Below, one piece after another: positions 10,701 to 22,300 of a stretch of DNA of 64,000 bases. Position numbers and translations under genes: made by a program. This DNA comes from Ifrita kowaldi (taxonomy: Eukaryota; Chordata; Aves; Passeriformes; Cinclosomatidae), in NCBI GenBank assembly GCA_013398055.1, contig VZRS01006544.1, forward strand, positions 258 to 64,257, read 5' to 3'. The notes under the pieces are model-generated. The model ran no database searches and was not told where the DNA came from. It worked only from the letters and a program-made list of their open reading frames with translations. Numbering within the stretch: position 1 is the stretch's first letter; the number at the start of each line of letters is the position of its first letter.

Positions 10701-12859
10701 AATACAGAAACGCTTGGTAGGTAGATCTTTCATGAGTTTTCTTTTTTTTACGAGGGTATTGAAAATAAACTTTTCCTTAATGTTACCAATGGCTTTTGTT
10801 TTTCTTTCCCTTAGATGTATTGTTGGGTGAGTTTTTTGAATATTTTGGAAACTTTGATTTCAGGAAGAATTCCATGAATCTTCGAAAGGTAAATGGATTT
10901 TAATTACTCATCATTATCAGTTGAATCTCTCTGTCTACCATTTGACAGACTACATATGCTAAGCAACAATTTCTGTCATACTGAGTCCTTTCTGTGAAGG
11001 AGGAGTGTTTTCCTCTCAGAGCCCATTAAGAACATTTACAGCATCATTACTTGGATATGGTGGAAAGCAGAAACTGATGCAAAGCCAATGTAATTTTACT
11101 GGAAAGACCTGTAATAAAAGTGGCAGTTTTAAAAAATCAAAGCTACTTTGCTTCTGTGTGAGGAAAACTATTAAAATGTCATGATGTCTGTCATAGCAAA
11201 AGTCTGTGACAAACCCTGTATGCTGACAGGCTTTGCATTTAAAGTTGGGAGTCCAGACCCAACCAGAGCCTACATTAAAACTTACAGCTGAGTTCTGGTT
11301 ATGCTTTTGGCACTGCGGTTTTCTACTGCAGTTTGTATCAGCCTACAGTAACTGTACTGCAGCTCAGTAAGCATGCCATAGCAAGATAATTCTGTGCCAT
11401 CGCTTTGCTTTGCTTCATGTGTTTAAGTCATCCTATTGATCTGTGTGTGCGTGCAAGTACAATAGAAATACATGAAAATCTAACTACCGTAACTCACACC
11501 TGTTCCTGCTGGGCTGCTTCCAGAATGGGGGTTTCAGTGCCCTGTTGCTGTGTGGGCACTCAATTGTGTTCTGTTTCCTATTTGGGCATTATGAATCACT
11601 GGCTTAAGAGGTCTTTTTGTAGGTTGATCCTAGAAACTGATTTATTTAGGTAGAGAACTTCTGTTTGCTATTAAACCTTAAAAAGGCAAGCAAAACCACA
11701 TTTGGAGCCTGAGCTAGTCAGGGGAGGTGTCTGTGCTGCTGATGTTTTTCTGACAGTCCTCTTGGCCCTGGGGCAAGAGTATGTAACGTGTACATAGACA
11801 CTTCCTGGACCAGCAGTTGCTGGTGGATTCCTGCTAGAGCTTGTGGTGGAAAGGCTTGAAGAGGCTCTGCTGTACAGAACAGGTCAGCTAACAAACACTG
11901 AGATAGAAGTGCATTTAAATAGCAAACTACACAGTTGTCAGCTATTTGTGTTGTACTATACCAGGTCCCTAACAGTGGACCATGACCTGAATAGCTCTGT
12001 GCTTAAAAGACAGACCAAACTGGGAGGAATTTCAGCCAAGGCAGCAATCTTGTTCAGTTACACCAGCACTGTGAGCTCTCTGAGCACTGTGGGGGGAATA
12101 GTTTGCACAGTTTAAGGGCTTGCAGTATTTTATCAAATTGGACTGTGCAGGTTGATGTGACACACTGATGCAGCCTACACAAGTGGAGATTAGGAGTAGG
12201 AGGCTGCAGTGAGTGAGGTCTGAGGTTTGTAGGAAAGCAAATGGGAGAATGGCCAAAAAGACAGGTTAAACTGTAGTTGTGTGTTCTTTACCTTGAAGGA
12301 AATCTAAGAAGACCACCACTGAGAGGATTCAGAGAACACGAATCATACAGTCAGGTTGACAGGAAAATTAACTTGATTAATAATGACTGGGTGTTTTGCA
12401 AAATGTTCTCTAGTAGGTCAAAACACTTTTAATGCAAATGTAGTAACTCAAGTGATTTGTTATTTGCTCAGCCTATAATGCACATATGTAACTTTGGCTT
12501 TTTCTTTATACTCTCTGCAGGGAAAGGAAGTAAATAAGCCTGAGTCGTCTCCTCTTTATATCTGGAATCCCTTTGAACAAGACCTTAATATCAGCAAGAA
12601 TGTTAATCAGCCACAGCTGGAGAAATTTGTAGCTATGGCCAGAGAAAGTGCCTGGATTTTACAGAAGGAAGATAAAACTCAGCAAATGATCAATAAAGAA
12701 CCTTGGGGACTGGCAGCACTACTGATACCATTTGGAAAAAGTAGTTCCAGCAGGATGAAGAATAGGATGAAAGGAATAGGAAGTGAAACAATTAAAAGCC
12801 TCTTGGACTCTTTAAAGTTGAATAATGCAAACAGTCAACAAAAAGCAGTGGGAAAATGA
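1582..12859 (+). CDS. MTPAP: Mitochondrial poly(A) polymerase MTPAP (PAPD1), exons 2-9, partial at the 5' end
   Basis: MTPAP is the nuclear-encoded nucleotidyltransferase that adds poly(A) tails to mitochondrial mRNAs in the matrix; it works as a homodimer. Joining 1582-1754, 2315-2548, 2873-3097, 6810-7021, 9192-9418, 10624-10716, 10815-10888 and 12521-12859 gives one open frame of 525 residues (the first completed from exon 1), with GT-AG at every junction visible in the window. Visible order: RNA-binding-like/dimerisation region (about residues 10-110), palm nucleotidyltransferase with FGSS (181-184) and GSDVD (Asp194, Asp196), third acidic residue in FQCDL (Asp276), then the PAP-associated region and a Lys-rich tail. 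The three Asp fall 49 residues before human Asp243, Asp245 and Asp325 as I remember them, so there is no net indel and about 49 residues should lie in exon 1. The 'QNPFE' site that contains human Asn478 (changed in a recessive ataxia) reads WNPFE. No frameshift or internal stop. Start codon and targeting peptide are not in view. Confidence 0.96.
1755..2314 (+). other. MTPAP intron 2
   Basis: GTAAGT donor and TTTTAG acceptor. AT-rich; no repeat or element seen. Confidence 0.85.
2315..2548 (+). CDS. MTPAP: MTPAP exon 3
   Basis: 78 complete codons. It begins GISALIEFSEK, matching human LYAVVEFCQK in the RNA-binding-like domain, then PFKSRLFTFTLKN (human PFRSRFFNLKLKN). The second half (roughly SQRMEETPLHLSPQC) diverges from mammals and is probably a surface linker; LIQKLCLADS matches human LFELLCYAES. 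Donor GTAAGT. Confidence 0.94.
2549..2872 (+). other. MTPAP intron 3
   Basis: Short AT-rich intron with donor GTAAGT and acceptor CTAG at 2871-2872. Nothing else seen. Confidence 0.85.
2873..3097 (+). CDS. MTPAP: MTPAP exon 4, catalytic palm with Asp-x-Asp
   Basis: 75 complete codons. It holds YQLTEENIKLRF, then the nucleotidyltransferase signature FGSSVNTFGKLGSDVDMFLDF. Gly-Ser contacts the nucleotide and the two Asp of DVD bind the catalytic metals in this family. All key residues are present. The end (HDTGKHATKM) is variable against mammals. Donor GTAAGA. Confidence 0.97.
3098..6809 (+). other. MTPAP intron 4 (largest visible intron)
   Basis: About 3.7 kb of AT-rich sequence. A short TA-rich run lies near 3622-3642. 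A slightly more GC-rich stretch (about 5620-5880) was examined and resembles no repeat that I know. No exon-like open frame with flanking splice sites was seen. Confidence 0.8.
6810..7021 (+). CDS. MTPAP: MTPAP exon 5, third catalytic aspartate
   Basis: Starts at the GTTAG acceptor (6808-6809); a second AG after the following A-run would break the frame. It encodes PSERLATQRILSVIGDCLD, FGPGC and ARCPLVKFSH, and ends with GFQCDLSVSN, whose Asp is the third catalytic acid. The exon ends with two bases of a codon completed by exon 6 to Ser. Donor GTGAGA. Confidence 0.96.
7441..7700. promoter_or_regulatory. CpG-dense, GC-rich patch inside MTPAP intron 5
   Basis: More than 20 CpG dinucleotides in about 260 bases, within an intron that is otherwise AT-rich and CpG-poor. 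It could be a small intragenic CpG island, a cryptic or antisense promoter, or part of an inserted mobile element, since a CR1 fragment starts about 70 bases later. Open frames are long here on both strands simply because stop codons are rare in GC-rich sequence. No TATA box is visible inside the patch. Confidence 0.5.
7768..8045 (+). mobile_element. CR1 LINE, 3'-end fragment
   Basis: This matches the typical CR1 3' untranslated region: the 'GGGAGGTTTAGGTTGGATAT' block followed by AGGAAAAAGTTCATCACCC, a GGCACTGGAATAGGCT-type block, GGGAAGTGAT, then GGACTTTCATGATCCTTGTG and a degenerate TTGTGATTCTGAT tail. The 5' end is truncated, as is usual for CR1. Its drift from consensus suggests an old insertion. 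It lies in sense with MTPAP. Confidence 0.88.
8997..9058 (+). mobile_element. CR1 3'-terminal remnant
   Basis: Contains ATTCCAACCCAAACCATTCT followed by AGGATTCTATGATTCTCTT, the characteristic CR1 end with its short 3' repeat. Only about 60 bases are recognisable. It lies about 135 bases before exon 6. Confidence 0.7.
9192..9418 (+). CDS. MTPAP: MTPAP exon 6
   Basis: Very conserved exon: SSELLYIYG, LDSRVRALVF, RCWARVHGLTN, WITNFSLTMM, FFLQKRSPPI and PTLDQLKELA, all near-identical to human. It forms the core of the nucleotide-binding/central domain. The first base completes Ser from exon 5 and the last base begins Asp. Donor GTAAGC. Confidence 0.97.
9419..10623 (+). other. MTPAP intron 6
   Basis: AT-rich, with a T-rich run at about 9714-9735 and a TTTCAG acceptor. 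A direct repeat is visible near 10350-10390, where the phrase TTCCTGTAGGATT occurs twice about 30 bases apart. No mobile element recognised. Confidence 0.8.
10624..10716 (+). CDS. MTPAP: MTPAP exon 7
   Basis: Encodes DEKDKHIIGGYDCSFV, SDLRKIKP and NTETL, matching human DAEDKCVIEGNNCTFV, RDLSRIKP and NTETL. It begins with two bases and ends with one base of split codons. Donor GTAGGT. Confidence 0.94.
10815..10888 (+). CDS. MTPAP: MTPAP exon 8
   Basis: Small 74-base exon after a CCCTTAG acceptor. It encodes [20 protein letters not shown], matching the human [20 protein letters not shown] segment of the PAP-associated domain. Ends on a complete codon before GTAAAT. Intron 7 (10717-10814) is only 98 bases. 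Confidence 0.94.
10889..12520 (+). other. MTPAP intron 8
   Basis: No repeat or other element recognised. GC content rises a little at about 11700-12260, where short open frames have no homology that I know. Acceptor TCTGCAG at 12519-12520. Confidence 0.8.
12521..12859 (+). CDS. MTPAP: MTPAP exon 9 with stop codon
   Basis: Final coding exon of 112 codons plus TGA. It begins GKEVNKPESSPLYIWNPFEQ, then NISKNVNQPQLEKFVAMARE and SAWILQKED, all close to human. The last ~55 residues are Lys/Ser-rich and variable, and the protein ends in QKAVGK, a few residues shorter than the human tail. Confidence 0.97.
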   Translation, partial: GKEVNKPESSPLYIWNPFEQDLNISKNVNQPQLEKFVAMARESAWILQKEDKTQQMINKEPWGLAALLIPFGKSSSSRMKNRMKGIGSETIKSLLDSLKLNNANSQQKAVGK

Positions 12860-13405
12860 CTTTAAGCACGGAAACACAGTAGCTAATATTCTGTTTTAGG
12901 AATTGAATGTGACACAGAGTCCAAAGAACATTACTTTTAATATTTCTATTATGGGGAATGGAGAATCAAGCAATTTCTGGTTTTCATCGTGATGATTGTT
13001 GTACAGGTCTGCTTTCTTTCCACACATTTTTCTCCTCCTTACTCCTCACTTTTCCATCTGTTTTATGAATGAAGAGTATTCAAATGTAAGTTTTACAATG
13101 CATTTTGGAAGTAGCCTTCAGTTGGGCACTCTTCTGTAAAAAAGGCTGACAGGAGCAGCCTGGGAAAAAGCCTTTGGGAATTCTCTTGGCTAGCATACAA
13201 ATGATAGGCTAATTAAAAGCTGAAGAAACAACCACCTTTCCGTGAAACCACAGCCTGAAAGAAGATAAATGGGTTGGAACCATTGTTTCCAATCCGGCCA
13301 TGTTTTGGCAGCCAGTAAAGCCAAAGTGCGTGTATCTATTTTTGCAATTGTTTTCCATTCGTGTAGATAGTGCCAAGACAAAATAAAGAGAATGGGATTA
13401 GATAG
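12860..13405 (+). other. MTPAP: MTPAP 3' untranslated region (inferred extent)
   Basis: Sequence between the stop codon and the first canonical poly(A) signal. The end is inferred: AATAAA plus roughly 20 bases, before the GT-rich run near 13408-13418. Longer 3' ends are possible. Confidence 0.55.
13382..13387 (+). terminator. AATAAA poly(A) signal for MTPAP
   Basis: Canonical AATAAA about 520 bases after the stop codon, followed about 20-30 bases later by a GT/T-rich stretch (AAGGTGTGCAGTTTCTT) of the kind that promotes cleavage. An earlier TAATTAAAAG at about 13210 is a weaker candidate. Confidence 0.55.
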
Positions 13406-16204
13406 TAAGGTGTGCAGTTTCTTAAAGCATTGCACCACCACAGCTCTCCAAGGATAGTGCCACTGTTTTGTGTTGGAAAAGTGGGTTTGCTCTTGTGTTT
13501 ACCACCTGATTTCAAATGTCTTTAGTCAACTCTCCTTTGTTTTGTCTACCCAGGACTGGTCCCCACCCACACTTGTTTCTTATTTTGCCTTCAGCTTCAC
13601 TTTAAACCTGTCTTTCAGGTTCAGGCAGGGGTTCTTGTATGCTCTTCTTGCTTCATCACTCTCCCCAAGCTGCTGCATACTAGGTGACATCAAAGCATTC
13701 CTGCAGAGGGATCTGTCCAATGCAGAGATCCAGAGAATCATGTATCATGCTGGAGTCCTGTTCCCAGTCTTGCCTTGGTTTTCAGATATTCAGCAGAACA
13801 GTGACTGTCCCCTTCCAGATCAGTTGGGCCAGCAGAGTCAATGCTTTTCAGTGACTTAAAACATTGAGTGCTCTTTCCATCTGCCACAAAAAAAGTCTTT
13901 TCAGAGGAAGGGGGAGAGGGGAGGGAAGGAAGGAGATTGGAAATGGCAGGCAAATAATCAAACTCTAAAAGTACATTCGTGAGTATTTCACCTGTCCAGT
14001 TTGAGAGCCACTCATGCATCAAGACTAAATGGTAGCGCTGTTAGCAATTCCACAGAGTGTTTTCTTTATTCACAGAAATTCTGTAAAGGAAATTACTGTA
14101 TTCAGAGATAATAATATAAATGCAACATCAATCTTTATGATTACTGTTTTATTTTCAGTACTTTTAGATTCTGTAATGTTGCAGTGGTATACAGTCTTGT
14201 GTAGATATTTTTCTCATGGCTCAATCTGAACAATTTGTAAGTGTGTTTTCTCTTTTCTCTGATATATTATTTATTGGAAATACTGTGGGCAATAATGCAT
14301 ACTTCCAAGTACTTGTGAAAACTGGGCAAGGAAATGTATTTTCTAGTAGTTAGCAAACTAAAGGGTTAGACATACAGGTCAATTCCATAATAGTTTATTC
14401 AGAGTTTAAAATAATACTTATATGTGTCCATTTCTGATTCATAAATGTTTTCTTAAATGAGTCACATAGTCATTATCTTGGTTGCTGAAATTAATTCTCA
14501 TATTAACTTCTTCAAGATTGAGCCTTGAATGTGAAACTTAATTTTCTACCTAAATCCTGATACTAGAACTTCTTTTTGGAGGCTGGTATGAAGTTTATTG
14601 TAACTTGCTGTTGGTGCAAACCCAAAGCCTGTGATGGCAAGCTTGACATAGATGCTATAAGGAGCCTGCTGCTACCGTAATCTTTACAGGACCTAGAGGT
14701 ACATTTTCTGCTTTTTACCCAGGAATAGACTATGTGTCTTTTTGAAGATTAGGGCAGTACTCGAGTACTTTTGAATATTCTGGTTTTTAGATTAACCAAA
14801 TGGGTAGTAGTGTAATAATAAGAGTATGAGTTACTAAGGACAGAAGCGTGCAGCAGAACTGTGGCAGCGTGTACCTACTTGCATTATATTCAGAGTGATT
14901 CACTGACATAGGAAAGATTTTATATGAATTTTGACACATAGATACAGGACACTTGTAGACAAATAACAATGAATTTTGTATTTTGGTTATATGGTTGAGC
15001 CATGCTGAAGCACAAGCTTCATTTGTAAATGGTTATAGATGTTCAAGCTGCTTAGTATTCCTTAAAAGGCAGGGCAGAACATGGTCACTGTACATGCAGC
15101 ACCTTTCAGCATCACTTTTCTGTTTAGACTGCCTGTCCCTTTTGGGAATAGTTCTGAACCCTTATCATGGCTGCAGGCCAGTTTCTGAAAAGAGGAGAAA
15201 GAAGCCAAAAGCAGTGTTGTAGCCGTGGAATGCACAGGTTATTTTTTCAGATCTCTACAAGTTGAGGGAGCTGGTGACCAGGGAGCTGAAGCCTAGAGGC
15301 TTCAAGGATCAGCTCTTATTGATGTAAATAAGCCCAATGGGCAGCTTTCCTAGAGGAGGCTGTAGCTGGAGGTGGAGGGCTGACCATGAGCTTCCCTAAA
15401 GTATGAGCTATGTCTGGAGATGAGCTGAGTGAAGCTGAAGCCACCTGTGGGAAGAGAACCAAGACTTGAGGGGGTGTATTTATCAAATCAAGAGAGATGG
15501 TATGATTATAATTTCCTGAGGGCAGCAGTCTTACATTGGAGATATTTAGAAACCATCATTATGGTTCTGTCACTGAAAACAAGAGCTGGATATATGTCAA
15601 GAAAGGACTATGATTATCATCTAGATTTGAGAGCTCATTTATATGCTCCAGAAACATGTAAACAATATCTCTGCAAGAGCGAGGCAGTAGGTTTTAGTTA
15701 CTTCTCAAATTTGGTGCTCATCTGCTGTATTGTGTGGTGGGGCTGTTAGGGAGGTCACAGGTAAGGAACACCTGTGAATTAAACAGTTTCGCCCCTTTCC
15801 CTTGCTGGGCATACTTTTTAGTGCAAGTCTCACATTTCTTGGCTCTTAAATGGTTAGGGAAACTGGAAACATTTGGAAGTTCCTTGTCCTGAGAAAATGT
15901 GCTTTGGGATATTGACTTCAAAGTTAACATTTGTTGCCAGGGATTTTTATTTTTTTTCCCCTAGATGTTTGATGCTCACAAGTGTTGCAGGAATAAGTTC
16001 TGCTGCAACTGCCACTGTTCTTTCATTCCTCTGTAACTTCCTGGGAATCTGCAGCCTTGGCCTACAGTTGACTCCTGGGTGAGCATCCTAGTGCCATGCT
16101 TGTGAAGGCACAGTCTCAAAAAAGACTTCTTGCCTGGTAGCAGGTGCTCTATTCCTCTGCCTCGGTTTCAAAATTACAGTTCCTGTTTTGGATTCTGTTC
16201 TTTA
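13406..16204. other. Intergenic sequence downstream of MTPAP
   Basis: No gene recognised. A purine-rich run (GA/GGA) lies at about 13903-13940. Open frames of up to ~130 codons have no family match and no convincing exon borders. The stretch at 15240-15750 was examined as a possible retrocopy and matched nothing that I know. Confidence 0.6.
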
Positions 16205-16380
16205 GACTTGGAATCACAGTATATTTGAGGTTGTGAGAGAACTCTGAACCTAGCCCAGTTGCCTTCTTAAGTGGTATCAGCTGTGGGATTAGACCAGGAC
16301 TTTTGTCTAGACAGGCCTTGAAAATCTCCAAGGATGGAGATTGCACAGCCTGTTCTAGTGCTTGACTGTCCCCATCGCCG
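16205..16380 (-). mobile_element. Old CR1 3'-end fragment (reverse orientation)
   Basis: On the + strand this reads as the reverse complement of a CR1 3' end: GGAATCACAG at the start, then CTTGAAAATCTCCAAGGATG, GAGATTGCACAGCCTGTTCT and AGTGCTTGACTGTCCCC. These correspond to the CR1 block usually written 'TCTCCAAGGATGGAGACTCC ... CCTGTTCCAGTG'. Divergence is high, and the element may continue to about 16630. Confidence 0.68.
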
Positions 16381-19300
16381 TGGTGGGCTGGGCTGAAATA
16401 AGCTGCCCCATCCTTGTCACTCTTACTGGCTTCTTTTCTGATCCTGACACATGCTCTCAATCAGACTGCTGTCCACTACAAGTGTTTAAGCTGTTCCTTC
16501 ACATAGAAAGCCCCGAGTCTTCCCTTCTTTCCGTGTCTTTCCAGAGGAACTCATACTCGTCCATCACAGTGCTCCCATCACATGCAAACTCTCCTACCAT
16601 AGCTGTTATTCCAACAGTGTTGTAGTAACAGCACAAGGAGTTCTAGTTCCTCCTGCTTGTTCACCAAGCTGCCACACATTTGTATTTGTACATTGTAGGT
16701 GGGTACCTGTTCATAAGGATTTATTATTCTTGAGGTCCCTTTTGTGCCTGTCACCCTGCATCCTTTTCTCTCAATCCATGTCCACAAGTTCCCTGGCATA
16801 ACGGGGTTATGGTTGTCCTCCTTACTGTTCTAGCTGATTGCTTTGATATGGCCACTGTGCATATCCAGCTTACAAAGTCCTCGTGACACTCAAATCCTAA
16901 CTAAAAATTAATTTCTGAAAGGCTCTGCAGGAAAATAAGAGGATGTGAGTACCAGACTGGTATATTGTATTGGCAGAAAAGCCCCAGAAAACACGACACC
17001 ACGCAGAGATAGTGATGCAGGTGCAGAATCACCATAGGGCACAGTGCTGTGGCTCTGGGTCCTTGTTGCTTCCACAAGTGCAGTCGTGTGGTACAGGATG
17101 CTGCTGCCCAGCAGAACTTGTCCCACTTGAATCTGACACATTTGTGGTGCTGTGTCACTTTTGGGTCTAGAGCTGTCAGGCTCTCAGCTGCAACCTGGCT
17201 GCGCTCTGTACTTGTGCTGGGTCTCTGCTCACTGAGGAATTGTGTTCTTAGAACAGCAAGTCTTCCCTCATAGAAACAAATTCGCAAGTTCAATTTTTTT
17301 ATACTCTCCAGAGTACAGGCTATGTTTTTGCTTAACAAAATTTTGTACTTTTGGAAAAAGAAAAGGTAGACAAAGAAGCTCTATTTAAATAATTTTGCAA
17401 ACAAACTAGTTAAAGGCCCATGCAATGTTCATCTGAAGCAAGTTTAAGATTTCCAGCCTGGGCTGCTTTGGAGATATGATTAATCAACAATTAGGAAGTT
17501 TCTCAAAGTGAAATCATCCTGTTCACTGGAAAGTTGGAAAGCTCATTCCCAAATGCTTCACCTTGCTTATCACAAAATTACCACCAAGGTTCTCTTCTAG
17601 TACAAAATTCTTCTAAACATCATGGGTAATTTGGGGTCAGTTTGTTTAAAACAAGGGTTAGGATTTATATGAGGCTAACCTGTGCCTGGAGATAAAATCT
17701 CCTTCTCCATAAATCCTCTTAGTTGAAAGTCTGCTTTTGCAGACCTGTTTCTCATACTTTCTTTAAGCAGAGGTTTGGTTTGCTTTCTTTTGCAGGACCT
17801 CCCTGCTTCTTTTCACTCTCCCCATCGTCTTTTCGTCGTATCTTTCTGATCTGATCTGTAAAAAAATAGTCTTTGACTTCCCCTAGTATTTTGGGAAGCA
17901 GTATTGAATACAGCTACATTCAAGAAACAGGTAGTTTTCAAAAGGTCATTCTCACATTGCAATGTAATTTTTTTTTACTGCTTCATTTCTTGTGTAGACT
18001 GAATCTCCATACTGCATTTCTCATGGCTTGTAGAGGGATCAATTAGCTGGATTTGATGGGTCTCACCTTTATTGAACATGTATTTTTGGGAAGTCTCTTC
18101 AGCAAAGAGACTTGTTTAACACAGTCTGTTGTGTTAGAAAGCAGAAGTTCCCTGCAAATTTTTGAGAGGCGCTCTACCCTTCAGGATTATTTCTGTTTTC
18201 CCTTGTTATGGGGAAAACCATGTTCAATTTGTTTCACAGAATGACTTCAGAGATAGGTTTTTGTTCCCATGCTGAGCTCTCTTGTGCATACAGATTTGTA
18301 GTCAATGTAAACAGTGCAGCCCTGTACAGGAATTTTGCATGGAACAACTCCCAGAATATGTCTTGTAGGTATTAATGCTCACAGCCCAACAGGGGAGGTA
18401 AAAGCCCCACAAATTACGAAGGCATTTGTGGTGCTGACTCCTGGAGATGGAACAACTTCCATAATTCTGTATTGCTTTTTCTCATGTTGGACAGAGGAAA
18501 GACCTTGCTTTCCTGCAGAGAAAAGGTAAACATGCTAGAAGTTGGATTGTTGGGGTGAAGAGCTGTAATACTTACATTCTTTCTGAATATTTCTATCTTC
18601 AGTTTGGTTTTCTAAAGCCCTTCTCTGGGAGCTATTTCTAGAGATTATCAGGATGAGAGAAAGAACTGGGAGAATACATAGAGGCTTCCTATTTCAGATA
18701 GTCAGATGAATGGTACTTACTATTAGATTAATTATCAAAAGTAATTATATAAGGGAATATAACACGTGTAACAATCTGGCAATAACAAGCATCACTGCCT
18801 TGTTTCTTTGAGCCAGTTTTCCTGCCTTAATTTTCTGTAGTCCAGTGGTGCACTGCTTTTATAGAGGGATGAGATTTCAGAGAGTATACTGAATGGAAAC
18901 TACAGTATCCAATACATGGGAGGGTGGGTGAGTACTTAGCCATTGCAGTAGATAAAAAGAAGCATTACCAACTCCATCACAAAATGAGATTCAAAAATTT
19001 TTTTTACTCCAAAAATAAAATATATAGAATTTTTCTATGAATCTTCAGAGGATTCCTAGTTCTTCCTTTTGAAAATTATCTTTGGACACCAATCAAAAGA
19101 GGGTTTGCTGCAATTGCTTGACATCTGAGCTTGCAAAGTAAGGTCTCATTTGAAATTACCATGATCTGTTTTGTTGAGACATTAAAGACCTTAGGGATTA
19201 CAGTTCTGCTCTAAACCCCATGTTTAAGAAGGTTTGCATTGCAGTTGGCTTATGAATCTGGAATATTATCATTTTCAGTTATTCTAAGAATGCAAATGCT

Positions 19301-22300
19301 TACAGTTAGCAACAGACTCACACTTCTGCCACTTAGGTTGTTAGGATTTTAGTCCTCCTTTTTACTATAGACAGTATTTTCAATCTTTGAACTGTGTTGC
19401 AGCAATTAATTTTATATTTCTTCTATGAAATAAATAATAAAGTAAAACATGCCCTCTGTATTTGTTCAGTAAGTTACTGTTCCATTGTGCTGTTGAAGTC
19501 TTTGATAAGATAAAGAATAACATATCTGGTGCTTTCCTCCCTCAGATGCAGGCAGAGATTACTGAAATGAGGACACATTTCAAAGAGCAATGGTTTTGAA
19601 TGGTTGGTCTGTAAATGCCCCAGTCTACAGAGCTCACCAAAGAAGTAAGAAAACAAACCCCTGAAAAAGCCAATCTCATTGTCAGCCAGCTTCAACTCAC
19701 CCAACAGACATTTTTAACTTCGGGGATTTTCCAAACACAACAAAGGTCAAACCAAATGCTGTCAAGTCATGGTTGGAGATGGACCACTTTTTGCCTTCCA
19801 GAATCACTTTATGATTAATAATTTGTTTAAGTAAATGCTGGTCTGTGAAGAGTATGTCTCTTTCACTTACAAAACATGGTTTCTAATGAAGAGAGCAGAA
19901 ATAACACTTTGGATGTCTGACAAACTCTGTGAGATATCTCTTAATGGGAAGAGAATAATTTTTTTCTAGCTAGATATCTAAAGTTCCTGAACCCTGCCCT
20001 GGCAAAAAACTTACTTTTTATCCTTATAAATTATAAAGGGGGAATACAGGCATCTCTGATTTTCTTGATTTAATTTTATCCCACATGTATAGGGTTACAA
20101 GTATGTGGCAGTTAGGCATGAGTGATAGGATTTTATGCTCCAAATGCTGGTAAGAGAGAAGCTTCAGATCACATAGGTTAATGCAGGCTTGATTCAAAGA
20201 CACCTAGTCCAAATCTCCTACACTATTTTAGATCCTACCCACCATTGCAGCAGAAGACCATAAATATTAACCACTGCCAGCTGCTCACTCCTGGTAGGGA
20301 CGACTTCCCCTGGAGTTAGTCTTTCTAAGTCGGTGGGGCCTTTAATTGCCAAGCTGACCTAGGGACTTCTGAAGCCTGAGAATGAATACAAAGAATGGTT
20401 TGCCATCTTCATGACCCATTCCTCGCAAGACTTTTTTCCTCCTGACTCCAGTAACAGCAGGACATATTCCTAAATTTCTTCTCAAATGCAGAAATAGTGA
20501 ACAATGATGCTATAGCATGGCCATTTCTGTTCCTCAGATTTGTGCAATTTATGGGTTTGGGTTTGTGCGTGCACATTTTTATCTGGCATCTTTATTCTGT
20601 TTTTCAAAAAAGATTGATGAAAAATTTTTTGTTTATTTTTGTTGTCCCTGGAGTTTAATAAGCTAGAGCTTTCAGAGCTGTGCTTCACTTGTTCCCATGT
20701 TTTTCCTGGCAAAGAACAAAATTCAAAGCTGAACCTTTTTCTGCTGGATGTTTTTCTTTTCTGTGATAAACACAAAGTATGCAGTTGGTGTCATGAGAGC
20801 AGTAGGTGCAGGATTCAGCTGACACTTCCCAGTAAAATAGTCTCCATCTTGCCAGGCCTTTGAGGAGACATGACAATGATTCATTTTGGTGATAACACAG
20901 CAGGAACACAAGTCCAATTGTTTGCTATGTAGGTCAGAATGGGATATGTTGGCATCTCTGTTTGCAGACTTTACAAAGATGTCTGGGAATGGGAAGCATG
21001 ACAGCAAAAAACCTATTCTGATATAACTTAAATTGTTCCACTGATGGAAGTAGGCTATGAACAGTTTTCTGTCAAATACTTGCTGTCTAGCTGGCAGAGC
21101 TGGACATTGTCTATATATGAGGAGGTTTAATTTTTCACATTTAACAGCTCATTTACTCTTTACCCAATGTCTGCAATTAAAGTCTGCCTCTGTGCCAAAG
21201 AGAAGGCCTTTAGAAATACTCAGTCTTGCTGTTCCAGTATGAGTTCCTTATTATAGTAGCTGGTGTACAAGTACATGATGTACTTAAAAATCAGAGGAAA
21301 TTGACAGTTAACTTGGTTAGCTCAGGACTTTTCTTGCAGCCTTGTGCACTTTAATGTCTGTGCTTCAGAAACTTGTACAGCAGTCAGCTTGGGTTTTGCT
21401 TGCTCAGTCAAAACTGGCTTTGGGAATGTAATTTTTTGTAACACATTAAAACATTTTGCTGCACACCCCATTGCACATCATGCATGAAAATGATAATGTC
21501 TTTTTATGGGAGTCTACCAGCTCTCCCCTGATGTCTCTTCCTTCCAGGAAAGCCTCTGCTTATTGAACATGAAGAACAAAGCTTTTCTCTCTTTCCCTAT
21601 GTGAGTGGTCCTGTGGTGGGCCCTGAGACTTCTTTTGTTTGGTATGTTTGGATGGTGTCATGCATTCTTTGGACCAGGCACGTCCTCTGGCTTGTGTCTG
21701 TGCAAACACCTCATGTTCTCACTTCCAGGTTTGTCCCTCTGATCCTCTGTGTCCATCATCTACATAAACAGCAGTATTACTGCTAATTGTGCTCTATAGC
21801 CAGGAGAAGCTGAGGCACCTTTCAGTTTTGGGGAGAACGACTCTTTCCCAAATGATGTATCTCCTTTCAATTAACTGTCAGCTTCTTCTCATACCAGTAG
21901 GAGAAATGTGCAATACCTTACAGCATTGCTCAAATATATGTTGTGACAAACATTACAGCCAAAGCCGTACTTTTTTTAGGTTCCACACCACACACATTCA
22001 AGGAAAAATATTCTCTTTGTCACATGTCTTGAGAGCTGAATAGATTTTTGAAGCAGTTGGAGGCAGTGTTCCAAGATCAGAGATCAGACCGTGTACCTTT
22101 TTTCTTTCTTCTTGAAAGGAAATAAATCCTGATGGCTGGATGTAATGTTGTCTGTGATCATACTTTGTCTTGGCATGTTTATTAGCTCAATGTGGACTTT
22201 ATGAGGCTTTTCTCCTCCCTCTATCAGTCCTAAGCATTTATAGCAATTACTTTCTCTGGGGTTCAGTTGATTATCTTATGAAAATCTGTCCCATACAGGA

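Noticed and set aside
15240..15750. Possible retrocopy with a 106-codon frame
   Set aside because: No parent gene recognised, no poly(A) tail or target-site duplication seen.
20175..20345. Possible very old CR1 or L3 fragment
   Set aside because: A few words resemble CR1 (CTAGTCCAAATCTCCTAC), but the order of blocks could not be matched.
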